NCBI RefSeq assembly: GCF_030271255.1 | Contig: NZ_JASJOM010000006.1 | Coordinates: 295,638 to 359,637 of the forward strand | Direction of reading: 5' to 3' | Length of the DNA: 64,000 bases | DNA from: Peribacillus folii | GTDB lineage: Bacteria > Bacillota > Bacilli > Bacillales > DSM-1321 | Shown: in pieces, positions 36,336-46,266 of the stretch | Numbering within the stretch: the first letter of the stretch is position 1 | Layout: each line of letters opens with the position of its first letter | Notes under the pieces: model-generated | Databases searched by the model: none | Seen by the model: the letters and a program-made list of their open reading frames with translations, nothing else | Told to the model about the DNA's origin: nothing | Made by a program: the position numbers and the translations under genes

Positions 36336-37334
36336 TTACTCTTTAGTATTATTATGTAATATTTTTAAATTGTTATGCAGCAGCCCTGCTTCTTTTACAA
36401 GCATGATGCCGACGTTACGGTTCCTTTCCCACTCTTCGGGAAAAACAGACATGGGTGGATGGGTTTCATCCACTAAATAACTAAGCTCGATTGTCATTCC
36501 GGGACGGTTGAATTCAGTGATGAACCAATCGGTAAATCCGCTCCCTACCGCATTTTTTTCAGGAAAGGTCAATTCATACCCGGTCAGTTCCGCGGTTTTT
36601 TTTGCAATTCCATAATCCCTCGCCATATTGTCGCGTTTATTTTGATAATGCCAAAAGATTTCCCTTCCCGAGGTATGGTAGGAAACCGCGATAAGCGGAT
36701 CAATTTCCTTGGTGAACGTCACTAGCGCTTTCACCTCAGCAGCTTGGATGGGCTGTTTCCCTTTATAAAATTGATAACTTGGTTTCTTCTCATGGCTCAT
36801 GACTTCTTTCCACCCTGCCGGATATTGCCTATTCAAATCAATACCCTTAGCATTAGCCTTCCATCGCGACCAATTCATGCTGTACCTATTCATTTTCCAG
36901 ATGGATGTTTTTTCAAGCATATTCAGGCTTGATAAGTCTCCTTGCTGGATGCTGACCCCATCCGGATTCAGCATCGGGATAAACCAGATGCTGACTTGAT
37001 TCAATAATTCCGAAGGGTACCCTCCGATAGGCTTTCCTGCACGATATGCGGCTGCATAGTCCGCAAGCATGGCCATTAGAATTTTGGAGCTTAGCCATTC
37101 GCGGCCATGATGTGATCCAACAAGCAAAATCGCCTTTTTCCCAGTTCCTAACTTGACTGCCTTGATATGCTTCCCTTTTTCCGTTTGACCGATTGTTTGC
37201 ACGTCCAAACCATATTGATCCTGAATGCTCCTCAGGTCCAATTCCATCCGTTCGGGAGAATATACTGCTTCTGCCAGTGTTGTCTCCGGACAAATATTCA
37301 CGGCCAATATGATGATCAGCATTATTTTTCTCAT
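36336..37334 (-). CDS. M14 family zinc carboxypeptidase, exported
   Basis: 332 aa from ATG 37334 (AAAGGTGAT upstream). Signal peptide, then M14 catalytic domain with zinc ligands in VGSHHGREW (His, Glu) and VSYHTSGRE (His), substrate Arg in DLNRQYPAGW, and general-base Glu in GMTIELSY. The gamma-D-glutamyl-meso-diaminopimelate peptidase type is most similar in size, but it lacks LysM repeats. Probably trims stem peptides outside the cell or in sporulation. Confidence 0.82.
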   Translation of the reverse strand: MRKIMLIIILAVNICPETTLAEAVYSPERMELDLRSIQDQYGLDVQTIGQTEKGKHIKAVKLGTGKKAILLVGSHHGREWLSSKILMAMLADYAAAYRAGKPIGGYPSELLNQVSIWFIPMLNPDGVSIQQGDLSSLNMLEKTSIWKMNRYSMNWSRWKANAKGIDLNRQYPAGWKEVMSHEKKPSYQFYKGKQPIQAAEVKALVTFTKEIDPLIAVSYHTSGREIFWHYQNKRDNMARDYGIAKKTAELTGYELTFPEKNAVGSGFTDWFITEFNRPGMTIELSYLVDETHPPMSVFPEEWERNRNVGIMLVKEAGLLHNNLKILHNNTKE

Positions 37335-37465
37335 ATAATCACCTTTGTTTTTATTCAGGTAAAAAGCAACAACAGCGGTCCATATACATCGCCACTTATT
37401 GTTAGGAGATGTTAATCGCGAACTGAACAAAATACAAATAGCTCCTTAATAAGGGGGAGAACTAC

Positions 37466-37708
37466 ATGAGGATCGCGGATTATGATCAAGCATTGTTTCA
37501 CACACATCGTTCTGATTGGGACAGCTTGTTAATATTGATGGTACGAACGAAAGACCACATTCTTTCGAAAAAAATCGAACATTTTTTACATGCTTACAGG
37601 TTTGAGCATGATTATCAAATCGTTCAATCCCAGCTGTATGCACTGCTTCGCTATTTGGATCATGCAGCAGAAAAAACAAATGCTTTTATAAGTGAACTTC
37701 CTGGCTGA
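37466..37708 (+). CDS. yhdB: YhdB-like conserved protein
   Basis: 80 aa cytoplasmic protein (starts MRIADYDQALFHTHRSDWD; LILMVRTKDHILSKKIEHFL core), the length and sequence type of B. subtilis YhdB. ATG 37466 with AAGGGGGAG upstream. Function unknown. Encoded against the flanking minus-strand genes, between the M14 peptidase and the FMN reductase. Confidence 0.72.
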   Translation: MRIADYDQALFHTHRSDWDSLLILMVRTKDHILSKKIEHFLHAYRFEHDYQIVQSQLYALLRYLDHAAEKTNAFISELPG

Positions 37709-37800
37709 ATCACCCATAGTGTTTGCAAAACGGTAAAATATATACAAGAAGATGGATTTTAAGGGAAAAACTTTGGCTGGTGAAACCCATAAAACAAGGA

Positions 37801-37828
37801 AGGGTCAGGTATATAAATACCTGACCCT
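37801..37828. terminator. Convergent terminator between yhdB and azr
   Basis: Perfect AGGGTCAGGTAT/ATACCTGACCCT palindrome located between the converging genes. Confidence 0.8.
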
Positions 37829-37835
37829 CATCTCA

Positions 37836-38363
37836 TTATTTTTTCATTGCCGCATAAGCAGTTGCATACATTTTAAGTTCTTCAAGCAGACCCTCAACAA
37901 GTGCGGATGATTCTTCAAATAAACCATCTTTTTCATAATCGAAGCAATGCGGATCAAGAACCAGTTGTTTCGGAATTACATTGGCGTAAAGGCTGCGCCC
38001 TACAGTCCTAACCGAATTCAGTGCGTTAATTCCGCCTTTCCCCCCACCGGAAACGGCCAGTAATGCCACTGGTTTATGAGCAAATTGCTCACTGCTCAGA
38101 AAATCCAAAGCATTTTTCAAAGCACCACTCATCGAACCATGATACTCAGGAGTAGCAAGGATCACCCCATCCGCTTCCTCAATGCTTTTACGAAGACCTT
38201 GAATCACTTCCAGTTGATATTGCTCACCTTCACCGGAATACAAAGGAATTTCACTATTGCTTAAATCAATAAGTTCTGCTCCATAGTTCTTGGATATGTA
38301 ACGCGATGCAATCCCTGTACGCCCTTGCTTACGTGGTGAACCATTAATGATTACTAACTTCAT
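37836..38363 (-). CDS. azr: NADPH-dependent FMN reductase (azobenzene reductase, YhdA-like)
   Basis: 175 aa flavodoxin-like fold. INGSPRKQGRTG phosphate loop near 6-17, LATPEYHGSMSGALKNALDF near 69-88 for FMN, and SGGGKGG near 104. Same length as B. subtilis YhdA/Azr (174 aa), which reduces azo dyes and quinones with NADPH. Soluble homotetramer by family precedent. Confidence 0.87.
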   Translation of the reverse strand: MKLVIINGSPRKQGRTGIASRYISKNYGAELIDLSNSEIPLYSGEGEQYQLEVIQGLRKSIEEADGVILATPEYHGSMSGALKNALDFLSSEQFAHKPVALLAVSGGGKGGINALNSVRTVGRSLYANVIPKQLVLDPHCFDYEKDGLFEESSALVEGLLEELKMYATAYAAMKK

Positions 38364-38660
38364 GAATATATACCCTCCATTTATACGGCTCGCTCTAAGT
38401 TAGATGATAATCGATCGACTCCCATCACTCGCCAATCCAGTATATCAAAATCGGAGCGGAATTACTTTGAAATTAAATTTTAGGCTTCTAAATATTTTTC
38501 TGCATCTTCTCTCCCTTACTGACAAAATTTCTTCAATAAGATTGGGTTGCTTTCGCACTCAAAATGGTAGTGGAGAATTAATTAACAGAAGTGCCTGAAG
38601 GGATATGAACCGGTCTATGTATACTCCAACTCGACGGATGCTTTACATACCCACAAAAAA

Positions 38661-38700
38661 ACTGTAGACAAACTCCGGAGTTCTTGAGTTTGTCTACAGT
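38661..38700. terminator. 15-bp stem hairpin made of repeat-family ends
   Basis: ACTGTAGACAAACTC and its exact complement GAGTTTGTCTACAGT around a 10 nt loop. The stem equals the outer ends of the 7.8 kb and 45 kb repeats, so this may be a minimal repeat copy now acting as terminator for pgcA. 38398-38660 has no gene. Confidence 0.65.
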
Positions 38701-38735
38701 CTGTGTAGCCATACAAATTATTACATTTCCCTCCC

Positions 38736-40466
38736 TTAAACCAATGCTTCAATCTGGTCCATAAAATTCGTCATCACTGCTGATAACTTGGATTCAGCTT
38801 CCGGCATCGTTTTACCCTGCACGCCAAAATAAAATTTTATTTTCGGTTCGGTGCCTGAAGGACGTAGGCATACCCATGTTCCATCTTCCAGGAAATACTT
38901 CAATACATTGGATTTTGGAAGCTCAATCGATTCTTCGGCATGTGAAGGCAATGTGAGCTTTTTACTGCTCTGATAATCTTCCATTGTGATTACCTTGCTG
39001 CCGGCAATTTGAACTGGAGGGTTCTGCCTGAATTGGTTCAATATTCCTGAAATTTGCTTTGCGCCTTCAATTCCCTTCAGCGTCAAAGACCGCAATCCCT
39101 CAAGGTAGAAGCCATATTTTTCGAACACGTTCGATAGCCCCTCATAAAGAGTCAGCCCCTGTTTTTTGTAATAAGCACAAACCTCTACAGCAAGCACCGC
39201 CGCTTGGATGGCATCTTTATCACGGGCAAAGTCTTTAACCAAATAACCGTACGACTCTTCATACCCGAACAAAAAGCTATATTCCCCGTTTTCATTATAT
39301 TGCCGGATTTTCTCGGCGATGAATTTAAAACCTGTAAGGACATCAACCGTTTCTAGGCCGTAGGTTTTAGCTATTGCCCTCCCTATTTCTGAGGTGACGA
39401 TCGTTTTTAAGACAACTCCGTTTGACGGAATCTCTCCTTTTTCTTTTTTTTGGGTAAGTAAATAATCAAGGAAAAGGGCGCCCGTTTGATTTCCCGTCAG
39501 GACAACATATTCGCCTGATTCATTTTTCACGGCAATTCCCAATCGGTCTGCATCGGGGTCAGTTGCAATTAGTATGTCTGCCTCGACCTTGTTCCCGAGT
39601 TGGATTGCCATTTCGAACGCTGCTGGTTCCTCGGGATTTGGTGACTTGACTGTCGAAAAATCCGGATCTGGCAGCTCCTGCTCCTTAACAATATGTAAAT
39701 TTTGGTATCCCAGGCTTTGAAGTGCCCTCCTGACGGATTTATTTGCCGTTCCATGAAGCGGCGTAAAAACGATGGACACATCAATTTCCTCTGCCAGCTC
39801 AGCATTCTCGGGAACTGTCAGCAACTCGCGATTGTAGGCTGCATCCAAATCCTCTCCGATCATTTCAATGAGACCCTTCTCTTTTAAGGATTCAACTTCT
39901 TCAACCTGAATATCAAGCTCACTTTCAATGCCATTCACATAGCCGATCACTTGATCTGCAGCCTCTGGCGTCAGTTGTGCACCATCTTGGCCATAAACCT
40001 TGTATCCGTTATATTCAGGCGGGTTGTGGCTCGCCGTGATGACAATCCCAGCAAAGGCATTCAGCTCGCGTACAGCAAAAGATAATTCGGGGGTCGGGCG
40101 CAGTTCATCGAATAAATAAGCCTTTACTCCAAACGTCCCTAAAGTTTTGGCTGCTTCAAGCGCAAATTCGGGAGACTTGTGCCTTGAATCATAAGCGATC
40201 ACAGCTCCCCTCACTTTTGCATCTTCCCCAAACGAAGTGATGAATTGAGCCAGCCCTGCCGTTGCCTTCCTTACCGTATAAAGATTCATTCGGTTCGTAC
40301 CTGCTCCGATTTCGCCGCGCATGCCGCCCGTGCCGAACTCTAAGTTCTTATAAAAGGCATCCTCCAGCTTTGCTTCATTCCACTGCATTTCCTCAAGGAG
40401 GACACGCAATTCCCCATTTAAGTTCTGATACCCTGCCCATTTGGTGTATAACGCTTTCCAGTCCAT
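38736..40466 (-). CDS. pgcA: Alpha-phosphoglucomutase/phosphomannomutase
   Basis: 576 aa cytoplasmic phosphohexomutase interconverting glucose-6-P and glucose-1-P for UDP-glucose, teichoic acid and glycolipid synthesis. Seen: [17 protein letters not shown] with phosphoserine near 144, [11 protein letters not shown] metal loop near 306, GYEESYGYL sugar loop near 404, and [11 protein letters not shown] phosphate loop near 536. Length equals B. subtilis PgcA (YhxB). Links functionally to the UgtP-like glycosyltransferase at 59-60 kb. Confidence 0.93.
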   Translation of the reverse strand: MDWKALYTKWAGYQNLNGELRVLLEEMQWNEAKLEDAFYKNLEFGTGGMRGEIGAGTNRMNLYTVRKATAGLAQFITSFGEDAKVRGAVIAYDSRHKSPEFALEAAKTLGTFGVKAYLFDELRPTPELSFAVRELNAFAGIVITASHNPPEYNGYKVYGQDGAQLTPEAADQVIGYVNGIESELDIQVEEVESLKEKGLIEMIGEDLDAAYNRELLTVPENAELAEEIDVSIVFTPLHGTANKSVRRALQSLGYQNLHIVKEQELPDPDFSTVKSPNPEEPAAFEMAIQLGNKVEADILIATDPDADRLGIAVKNESGEYVVLTGNQTGALFLDYLLTQKKEKGEIPSNGVVLKTIVTSEIGRAIAKTYGLETVDVLTGFKFIAEKIRQYNENGEYSFLFGYEESYGYLVKDFARDKDAIQAAVLAVEVCAYYKKQGLTLYEGLSNVFEKYGFYLEGLRSLTLKGIEGAKQISGILNQFRQNPPVQIAGSKVITMEDYQSSKKLTLPSHAEESIELPKSNVLKYFLEDGTWVCLRPSGTEPKIKFYFGVQGKTMPEAESKLSAVMTNFMDQIEALV

Positions 40467-40617
40467 CTACAACCTCTCCTCCCAAACCCCTTTTTATGGT
40501 CTATGTATTTGGCTTACATATACAAAATTATCACATTTTTTCCAATAAATGAAGCAAAGGCTCGCATTGAGAGGAAACGCACGAAGCGTCAATTCTCATT
40601 ACGAGCTCTTTCACTGC

Positions 40618-42165
40618 TTATTTTTCACCATTCCGGTAATGTAACTTGTATATATCATGGCGGCGATCTTTCAATTGCCTTACCGTCCCTGACTGTCTTT
40701 CTCTTCGTAATATTTCAAGATCCACATCGCCAATCAGGACCATCTCCAAATTCGGGCTCGTTTCCCCGACTATGCCGTCACGAGCAAATTCGAAATCGGA
40801 TGGGGCAAAAATACCTGATTGAGCATATTGAATATCCATATTTTCCGTTTGGGGCAGATTGCCGACCGTTCCGGAAATGACGGTATAAATCTGATTTTCG
40901 ACAGCACGCGCCTGGGCACAATAACGAACGCGTAAATATCCCTGCCTGTCTTCCGTACAAAAAGGTGTAAAGATGATTTTGGCTCCCATATCGGTTGCAA
41001 TCCGAGCAAGCTCGGGAAACTCGATATCATAACAAATTTGAATCGCAATTTTCCCACAATCCGTATCGAAGACCCGAACCCGGTCACCAGCGTTAATGCC
41101 CCACCATTTTTTTTCATTCGGTGTGATATGAATCTTATATTGCTTTTCGATCGTCCCGTCACGGCGGAATAAATACGCGATATTATAAATGTTATCATCG
41201 TCTTCTTTTACGAAATGAGAACCTCCGATGATATTGATATTATACCTTACAGCTAACGTAGTGAACAATTCAATGTACTGCTCCGTAAAATCTGAAAGCT
41301 TCCTTACAGCAAGGCTTGGCGATCTTTCATTCAGGAATGACATCAGCTGAGTGGTGAACAATTCCGGGAACACCGCAAAATCGGCATTGGCGTCGGAAGC
41401 AACGTCGGTGAAATATTCGACTTGGTTAGCGAAGTCATCGAATGATTCGATCTTGCGCAGCATGTACTGAACCACACATATCCTTACAGGCTCGGAAGTT
41501 TTGTAATATCGTTTCGATTTTGGCTGATAGTCGACATTATTCCATTCCATGAGCGTGGCGTATTTATTGGATTGCAAATCATCCGGCAGGTAATTCGGAT
41601 TGATCCTCATGAGTGTGAATCCATTTAACAGTTGAAATGAAAGCACTGGGTCATATATTTTATGTAACTGCACTTCTTTCACATATTCCCTTGGCAACAG
41701 TTCATCCGCATGTTTATGGTAATTGGGGATCCTGCCGCCGATGATGATGCTTTTCAAATTCAGCTGCGCAACAAGTTCCTTTCTTGAATCATATAGCCTT
41801 TGACCGATTTTCATCCTGCGGAAATTAGGATGGACCATGACCTCGATCCCATACAAATTATACCCGTCTGGATTATGATTCGTAATATAGCCATTATCGG
41901 TTACATCGTCCCATGTATGGCGATCATCATATTCGTCAAAGTTAATGATAAGGCTTGAGCATGACCCAATCACTTTTCCATCATATTCAGCTACGAATTG
42001 CCCTTCCGGAAAAATTTCCAGATGGCTCTCTAGCTGTTCTCGCTTCCAAGGAACCATTCCTGGAAAGCAACTCGATTGCAAAGCGATAATTTCATCTATG
42101 TCCTCTATTTTCATGTTACGTATTTCCATTATTTTTTCATATTTATGCAGGTCCAAATTAGGCAT
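40618..42165 (-). CDS. yhcX: GNAT acetyltransferase fused to carbon-nitrogen hydrolase (YhcX)
   Basis: 515 aa two-domain protein: N-terminal GNAT fold about residues 13-200 (VMVHPNFRRMKIGQRLY acetyl-CoA loop) and C-terminal nitrilase-superfamily amidase about 225-500 with Glu in FAVFPELF, Lys in YKIHITPNE and Cys in IQICYDIEFPEL. Same fusion and length as B. subtilis YhcX (513 aa). Substrate unknown. AAAGGAG upstream of ATG 42165. Confidence 0.88.
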   Translation of the reverse strand: MPNLDLHKYEKIMEIRNMKIEDIDEIIALQSSCFPGMVPWKREQLESHLEIFPEGQFVAEYDGKVIGSCSSLIINFDEYDDRHTWDDVTDNGYITNHNPDGYNLYGIEVMVHPNFRRMKIGQRLYDSRKELVAQLNLKSIIIGGRIPNYHKHADELLPREYVKEVQLHKIYDPVLSFQLLNGFTLMRINPNYLPDDLQSNKYATLMEWNNVDYQPKSKRYYKTSEPVRICVVQYMLRKIESFDDFANQVEYFTDVASDANADFAVFPELFTTQLMSFLNERSPSLAVRKLSDFTEQYIELFTTLAVRYNINIIGGSHFVKEDDDNIYNIAYLFRRDGTIEKQYKIHITPNEKKWWGINAGDRVRVFDTDCGKIAIQICYDIEFPELARIATDMGAKIIFTPFCTEDRQGYLRVRYCAQARAVENQIYTVISGTVGNLPQTENMDIQYAQSGIFAPSDFEFARDGIVGETSPNLEMVLIGDVDLEILRRERQSGTVRQLKDRRHDIYKLHYRNGEK

Positions 42166-42185
42166 TTTCCTCAGACTCCTTTAAT

Positions 42186-42720
42186 CTCTTCCATAAGAAT
42201 TATACCCCTTATTCAAAAATTAAAACAACTGTATCTATTCATGTTTCCATCCTTTTCCTGGCTATTCTCATCCGAAAAAGAATATATATTTTACAGACCC
42301 TATCCATACATACTATACTTTTCTTGAGGGAAAAAAGTGATGGGGAAGAGGAACCAAGAATGACTGAAAACGCAGTGACGAGAACAGCGCATGCTAAGGA
42401 GTGAGCTGCTTCCTTCAAAGCGAAGTTTGGACCTTCCATTTTTCTAAAACAAGTGTAATGAGCGGTATGCTCTTAGGTGGTTCCGGGATATATTTGGAAT
42501 TGCCATCACATAGAAAAACATTCGATAAAAGCATTTATACCATGATATTATCCGATTCGCTGCGTAAAATTGCACGTATCATTAATTTCCGGCCCTTGCA
42601 TGCAGAAGGATTGCATGCACAAGACAATAAATCGACGGTTTTGGTTTCATTACCGACCCGTTCCTAGCCTGACTGCATTCATACCCTATGCAGTTACATC
42701 GTATGGACAAGATCCAAGGA
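42186..42720. other. Intergenic stretch without a supported gene
   Basis: About 530 bp. A plus frame at 42401-42667 opens at GTG adjacent to AAGGA (too close) and has no known family. A ccTTGCATGCAGAAGGATTGCATGCA direct repeat of GCATGCA is visible near 42596-42620. Position corresponds to genes found between yhcU and yhcX in B. subtilis that are missing here. Confidence 0.3.
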
Positions 42721-42732
42721 GGTTGCAGCTTA

Positions 42733-43203
42733 ATGAGGAAAATGGCTATTTTTTTAGTGATAATCGTTGCTATATTAGTCCTGATGGGCGTTTTGACTAC
42801 AATGAAAAAAGAAGAAAAATCTAAAGAGAATCCATACGGCAAGGATAAACTTGACCCTGCCACTGTCAATCAGCTGGATGATCCCAATTATCAAAACTTG
42901 ATACTGCCACAAGAGCTGGAGCAAGACCTCCAAGATAAAAAAGACGTGACGGTGTATTACTACAGCCCTAAAAACGATTATAGTGAGAAAACCACTCCAA
43001 TCGTAGCGCCATTGGCAGAAAAACTGGGGATCGACCTTGTTCAATACAATTTATTGGAATTCGATCAAGGCTGGAGCGATTATGGCATCAAGGATACCCC
43101 GACCATCGTTCACTATAAAAATGGGCAGGAACAAGATCGGATCGTTGGATTTAAAGAAGAGGAAACCTTTAAGAAGTGGTTTGAAGATAACGACATTAAT
43201 TAA
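42733..43203 (+). CDS. Thioredoxin-fold membrane-anchored protein lacking active-site cysteines
   Basis: 156 aa from ATG 42733 (AAGGAGG 10 nt upstream). N-terminal membrane anchor about 4-22, charged linker, then a thioredoxin-like domain about 55-154: VTVYYYSPKNDYSEKTTP where WCxxC would be, and DTPTIVHYKNG with the cis-proline near 123. There is no cysteine in the whole protein, so it cannot be a redox thioredoxin. A binding or chaperone role outside the membrane is plausible. Confidence 0.75.
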   Translation: MRKMAIFLVIIVAILVLMGVLTTMKKEEKSKENPYGKDKLDPATVNQLDDPNYQNLILPQELEQDLQDKKDVTVYYYSPKNDYSEKTTPIVAPLAEKLGIDLVQYNLLEFDQGWSDYGIKDTPTIVHYKNGQEQDRIVGFKEEETFKKWFEDNDIN

Positions 43204-43269
43204 TGAAAAAAATGAGCCGGCCCTGACGGAAGATGCTTCTCCCGTTATAGCCTGCTCATTTTATTTGGC

Positions 43270-43689
43270 TTATACTAAATATTGATTCGCCACTTGGACA
43301 TCCATCATCTGCATATCATTACTCGCTTCACGTTTCATGCTTGAAAAATGGTCATAATAAAATGGGAAAAAGATTCCGTATTCATTCAATAACGAAATGT
43401 TATGTTGAAATAATTCCGCTGACTCGGCATCCATAATGGAATCCCCTTCCTGGTATTTGACTAAAATGGAAAGGAGCACATGCAGGCAGGTCATTACTTG
43501 GAAAGCATCCCTTAATGTGCCCAAGTAAGTAGACGTGCTGCTGCGATTGGGCGCTAGGACGCCTAACTTCCGAAAATGGATGATCTCACTTTCCGTGAAG
43601 TATTTCGGAAATACAATTTCGTAGAATCTCGAAACGAGACTCGCTATTTCCTGTTCTTGTTCTTCCGTTGAAGAAAAGACCGTCTTCAA
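43270..43689 (-). CDS. yhcU: DUF5365 family protein (YhcU-like)
   Basis: 139 aa soluble helical protein starting MKTVFSSTEEQEQEIASL, with VFPKYFTESEI, LGTLRDAFQVMTCLHVL and FFPFYYDHF segments that match B. subtilis YhcU in order and length. Function unknown. Next to the yhcT-like pseudouridine synthase gene, here divergent, which supports the assignment. Confidence 0.72.
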   Translation of the reverse strand: MKTVFSSTEEQEQEIASLVSRFYEIVFPKYFTESEIIHFRKLGVLAPNRSSTSTYLGTLRDAFQVMTCLHVLLSILVKYQEGDSIMDAESAELFQHNISLLNEYGIFFPFYYDHFSSMKREASNDMQMMDVQVANQYLV

Positions 43690-43921
43690 TTAAAAAACCA
43701 CCTTTTTTCAGATCCGTTAGACCTATCTAATATATGTATATTCTAGGACAAGCGATTTCATTCTCCATAGAATAACATAAAAATTGTAAAAAATATGTGG
43801 TAATTTCCACCACAACAATATTGACAATAGGTCCATTGTTACTTTTTCAGTAACTTATCTGTAATTATTATATAGATTTTTGATAAAACCTCAACCAAAT
43901 AAGCCGAAAGTAGGAATAAAA

Positions 43922-44833
43922 TTGGAAGATAACAATGCAAACAACCAAAATATGTTAATAAAAGTCCAGCAGAATTGGACTGGAATTTCACTGGAATCAC
44001 TCTTTAGGGAACGGTGGAAGGCCCCGAAAAAACTGGTGCATGAATGGAGAATGAATAAAGAAGTAAAGCTGAATGGCCATGCAGCCCCGTGGTCCACTTC
44101 CCTTCAACAAGGAGATTTGCTTAGCATTCCTTTAATGGATATGGCTGATGATGAAGCTGTTCAAGCGACCAACTTGGAAATCCCGATTTTATACGAGGAT
44201 GAATGGTTGCTGGTTGCCAATAAGCCTGCCGGAATCGATACCCATCCTTCTCAGCCCGGTGATCGCCGCTCCCTCCTTAATGGGGTGGCCTACCATCTTC
44301 AACAAACTGGCCAGACCTGCATGATCAAGCATATTCATAGGCTTGATCAAGATACGACTGGTGCAGTCCTTTTTGCCAAAAACCGCCTGATTGGATCAAT
44401 ACTGGATAGAATGCTGGAAGAAAGGGCGATCAAACGGACGTATTTAGCTTTGGTCGAAGGCAGTCTCCATAAGAAGCAAGGCGATATCAATGCGAAAATC
44501 GGCCGGGATCGCCACCATGCGACCAGACGCAGGGTGTCCCCTACTGGCCAGGCCGCCATCACTCATTATCGGTTGCTCCATCACGATCCCAACAGGAACT
44601 TGTCGCTTGTCAGCTGCACCTTGGAAACCGGCCGAACACACCAAATCAGGGTTCATTTTAGCCATTTGAATCATCCTTTGGCCGGCGATACCTTGTATGG
44701 CGGTAAAAAAATCTTTCCGCGTCAAGCACTGCATGCACGGAAAATCGAATTCACCCACCCCATTCTAGAAGAAAAAATGGTTATTACTGCTCCATTCTTG
44801 GATAAACCTGAAATTTTCGATGAGCGCCTCTAA
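43922..44833 (+). CDS. yhcT: RluA/RluD-family RNA pseudouridine synthase (YhcT-like)
   Basis: About 303 aa from TTG 43922, with AGGAA upstream (TTG 43880 is an alternative). Seen: IHRLDQDTTGAVLFAK with catalytic Asp142, ANKPAGIDTHPS near 100, and TGRTHQIRVHFSHLNHPLAGDTLYG, given here in part. S4-like N-terminus (LVHEWRMNKEVKLNG) is shortened. Isomerises uridines in rRNA or tRNA. B. subtilis YhcT is 302 aa. Confidence 0.88.
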   Translation: MEDNNANNQNMLIKVQQNWTGISLESLFRERWKAPKKLVHEWRMNKEVKLNGHAAPWSTSLQQGDLLSIPLMDMADDEAVQATNLEIPILYEDEWLLVANKPAGIDTHPSQPGDRRSLLNGVAYHLQQTGQTCMIKHIHRLDQDTTGAVLFAKNRLIGSILDRMLEERAIKRTYLALVEGSLHKKQGDINAKIGRDRHHATRRRVSPTGQAAITHYRLLHHDPNRNLSLVSCTLETGRTHQIRVHFSHLNHPLAGDTLYGGKKIFPRQALHARKIEFTHPILEEKMVITAPFLDKPEIFDERL

Positions 44834-44842
44834 ATGGAGGAA

Positions 44843-44870
44843 AACACCGTTTCCAATACGGAACGGTGTT
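44843..44870 (+). terminator. Terminator of the pseudouridine synthase gene
   Basis: AACACCGTTTCC/GGAACGGTGTT stem-loop 10 bp after the stop. Confidence 0.75.
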
Positions 44871-44875
44871 CACTT

Positions 44876-45203
44876 TGTAGACAAAAGAGTATGTGTTTGC
44901 CAGTTATGTTGTGTCACCACTTTTTGAAAATTTTTGCTTTCTGTCCACCTTGAAAAAGGTGGACAGAAAACACAAATGTGTTTGTAAAGCCGGTATAAAT
45001 AGGTAGTTTGCATTGCCGGTGTTTTAAAAGCTGTATCTTCTTTACCACCAGTTTTTAACAATAGGGACAAGGGTTCTTTCTATGAGTTAAAACAAAGTTG
45101 GCGGGAAGCGGGTGTTCGAGACTCCTGCGGAAGAGGAAATCAACAGCCATATTGTACAACTCATAAAAATAGACAAACTCGATTTTCATCGAGTTTGTCT
45201 ACA
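44876..45203. repeat. MITE-like intergenic repeat, copy B
   Basis: 328 bp non-coding element bounded by TGTAGACAAA (44876-44885) and its inverted copy TTTGTCTACA (45194-45203). Its right half (from about 45069) matches copy A at 7787-8003 but lacks about 80 bp of the middle. The left half holds a perfect 14 bp-stem hairpin (TTTCTGTCCACCTT, 44938-44969). No coding capacity, so mobilised in trans if at all. Confidence 0.65.
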
Positions 45204-45273
45204 GTCTGAACATCGTTCCAATGAACGGTGTTTTCTGTTCGGCGACTTTTCATAATAAATGGACAAAAAAATA

Positions 45274-45292
45274 GCTGGCCTCTAGGGCCAGC
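45274..45292 (-). terminator. Terminator of the GlsB/YeaQ-family gene
   Basis: GCTGGCC/GGCCAGC stem with flanking T/A tracts 15 bp after the stop. Confidence 0.7.
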
Positions 45293-45306
45293 ATTATTAT
45301 TCATTG

Positions 45307-45561
45307 TTATGATGCTTTTCTCATGCCTTTTAAGATAAGGCTTAAGATGAAGACGAACACGATAGCACCGATCAACGCTGGAATGATAGCGAAGTCTGCC
45401 ACTGAAGGTCCCCAAGTTCCAAGAATTAACGAACCTAACCAAGCACCTACAAAACCTGCAATGATGTTACCGATAATTCCAAATGGCACGTCACGTCCAA
45501 CGATCATACCTGCTAACCAACCAATGATACCTCCGATAATTAATGACCATAAAAATCCCAT
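45307..45561 (-). CDS. GlsB/YeaQ/YmgE family stress membrane protein
   Basis: 84 aa with three hydrophobic, Gly-rich segments: LIIGGIIGWLAGMIVGR, GIIGNIIAGFVGAWLGSLI, and a C-terminal IPALIGAIVFVFILSLIL. This is the transglycosylase-associated/YeaQ small membrane family, often induced by general stress. AGGAGG before ATG 45561. Monocistronic. Confidence 0.88.
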   Translation of the reverse strand: MGFLWSLIIGGIIGWLAGMIVGRDVPFGIIGNIIAGFVGAWLGSLILGTWGPSVADFAIIPALIGAIVFVFILSLILKGMRKAS

Positions 45562-45569
45562 AATATATT

Positions 45570-46160
45570 TCCTCCTTCAAGTTAGTTGTTTTTTCATCTA
45601 CGGCAGACTCCAAGAAATCTCTTTACGTTAAGTCCTGCCCATTCAGTTCTTTAACTTTACATTCAAATGGTATGATGCCGATCATGCACAATATCTAATG
45701 AATGTGAATGTTTCAGTTAGTGGGTAAAGTTAGCTAGCTATAGCCCCTGCGGAACTGTTTGGCACTCCTCGATGTGTTAGTGTGCTTTCTTTTTGTTTGC
45801 CGCTGTACTCATTATTTTCCCCGTTTCTATAATCTAAAACCTAATTTTTTTAAAATTTATTTGGCAATAAAAACAAGGTTATCAGATGGAGTGAACGGGT
45901 ATATTAAACGCTTAATTTTGTTACATTATTATTATAAGCAGTGACTACCGCAAATATGTTCATAATGGAAAAGAAAGAGTATGTCCCTTTAATGAGACCT
46001 TACACAAAGGGCTGCCTTCAATCATTTAATCCGGTATGAGACAACGGGGCACGTGACTGGTGCAGGATATTCAGTTAAAAAGAAGAAAGTGCGTGCTGTT
46101 AACAGATAACTCCACACATACTGTGCGATCGTGCCTCCCTTGGAGTGGATTGAGCCACCC
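45570..46160. other. Gene-free interval with a SigB-like promoter sequence
   Basis: About 590 bp without a supported gene. On the plus strand GGTTAT, 14 nt, GGGTAT (about 45877-45902) resembles a sigma-B promoter, but no ORF follows it. It may be chance or drive a non-coding RNA. Confidence 0.25.
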
Positions 46161-46167
46161 TAAAAAA

Positions 46168-46212
46168 ACAGCAGGCAAACAAGATAATTCAATTATCACG
46201 TTTGCCTGCTGT
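46168..46212 (-). terminator. Terminator of the aldo/keto reductase gene
   Basis: Perfect 12 bp stem ACAGCAGGCAAA/TTTGCCTGCTGT with T-run on the minus strand. Confidence 0.82.
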
Positions 46213-46266
46213 ATGGGAGGATGCCCCACGTAATGGAATATCCTCTATCTTATCTTCTTATTTCAT

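Noticed and set aside
42401..42667. 88-codon plus-strand frame
   Set aside because: Start abuts the purine stretch, no family recognised, no terminator; treated as chance.
45877..45902. SigB-type promoter
   Set aside because: Reasonable match but nothing follows it on the plus strand; kept only as a note.
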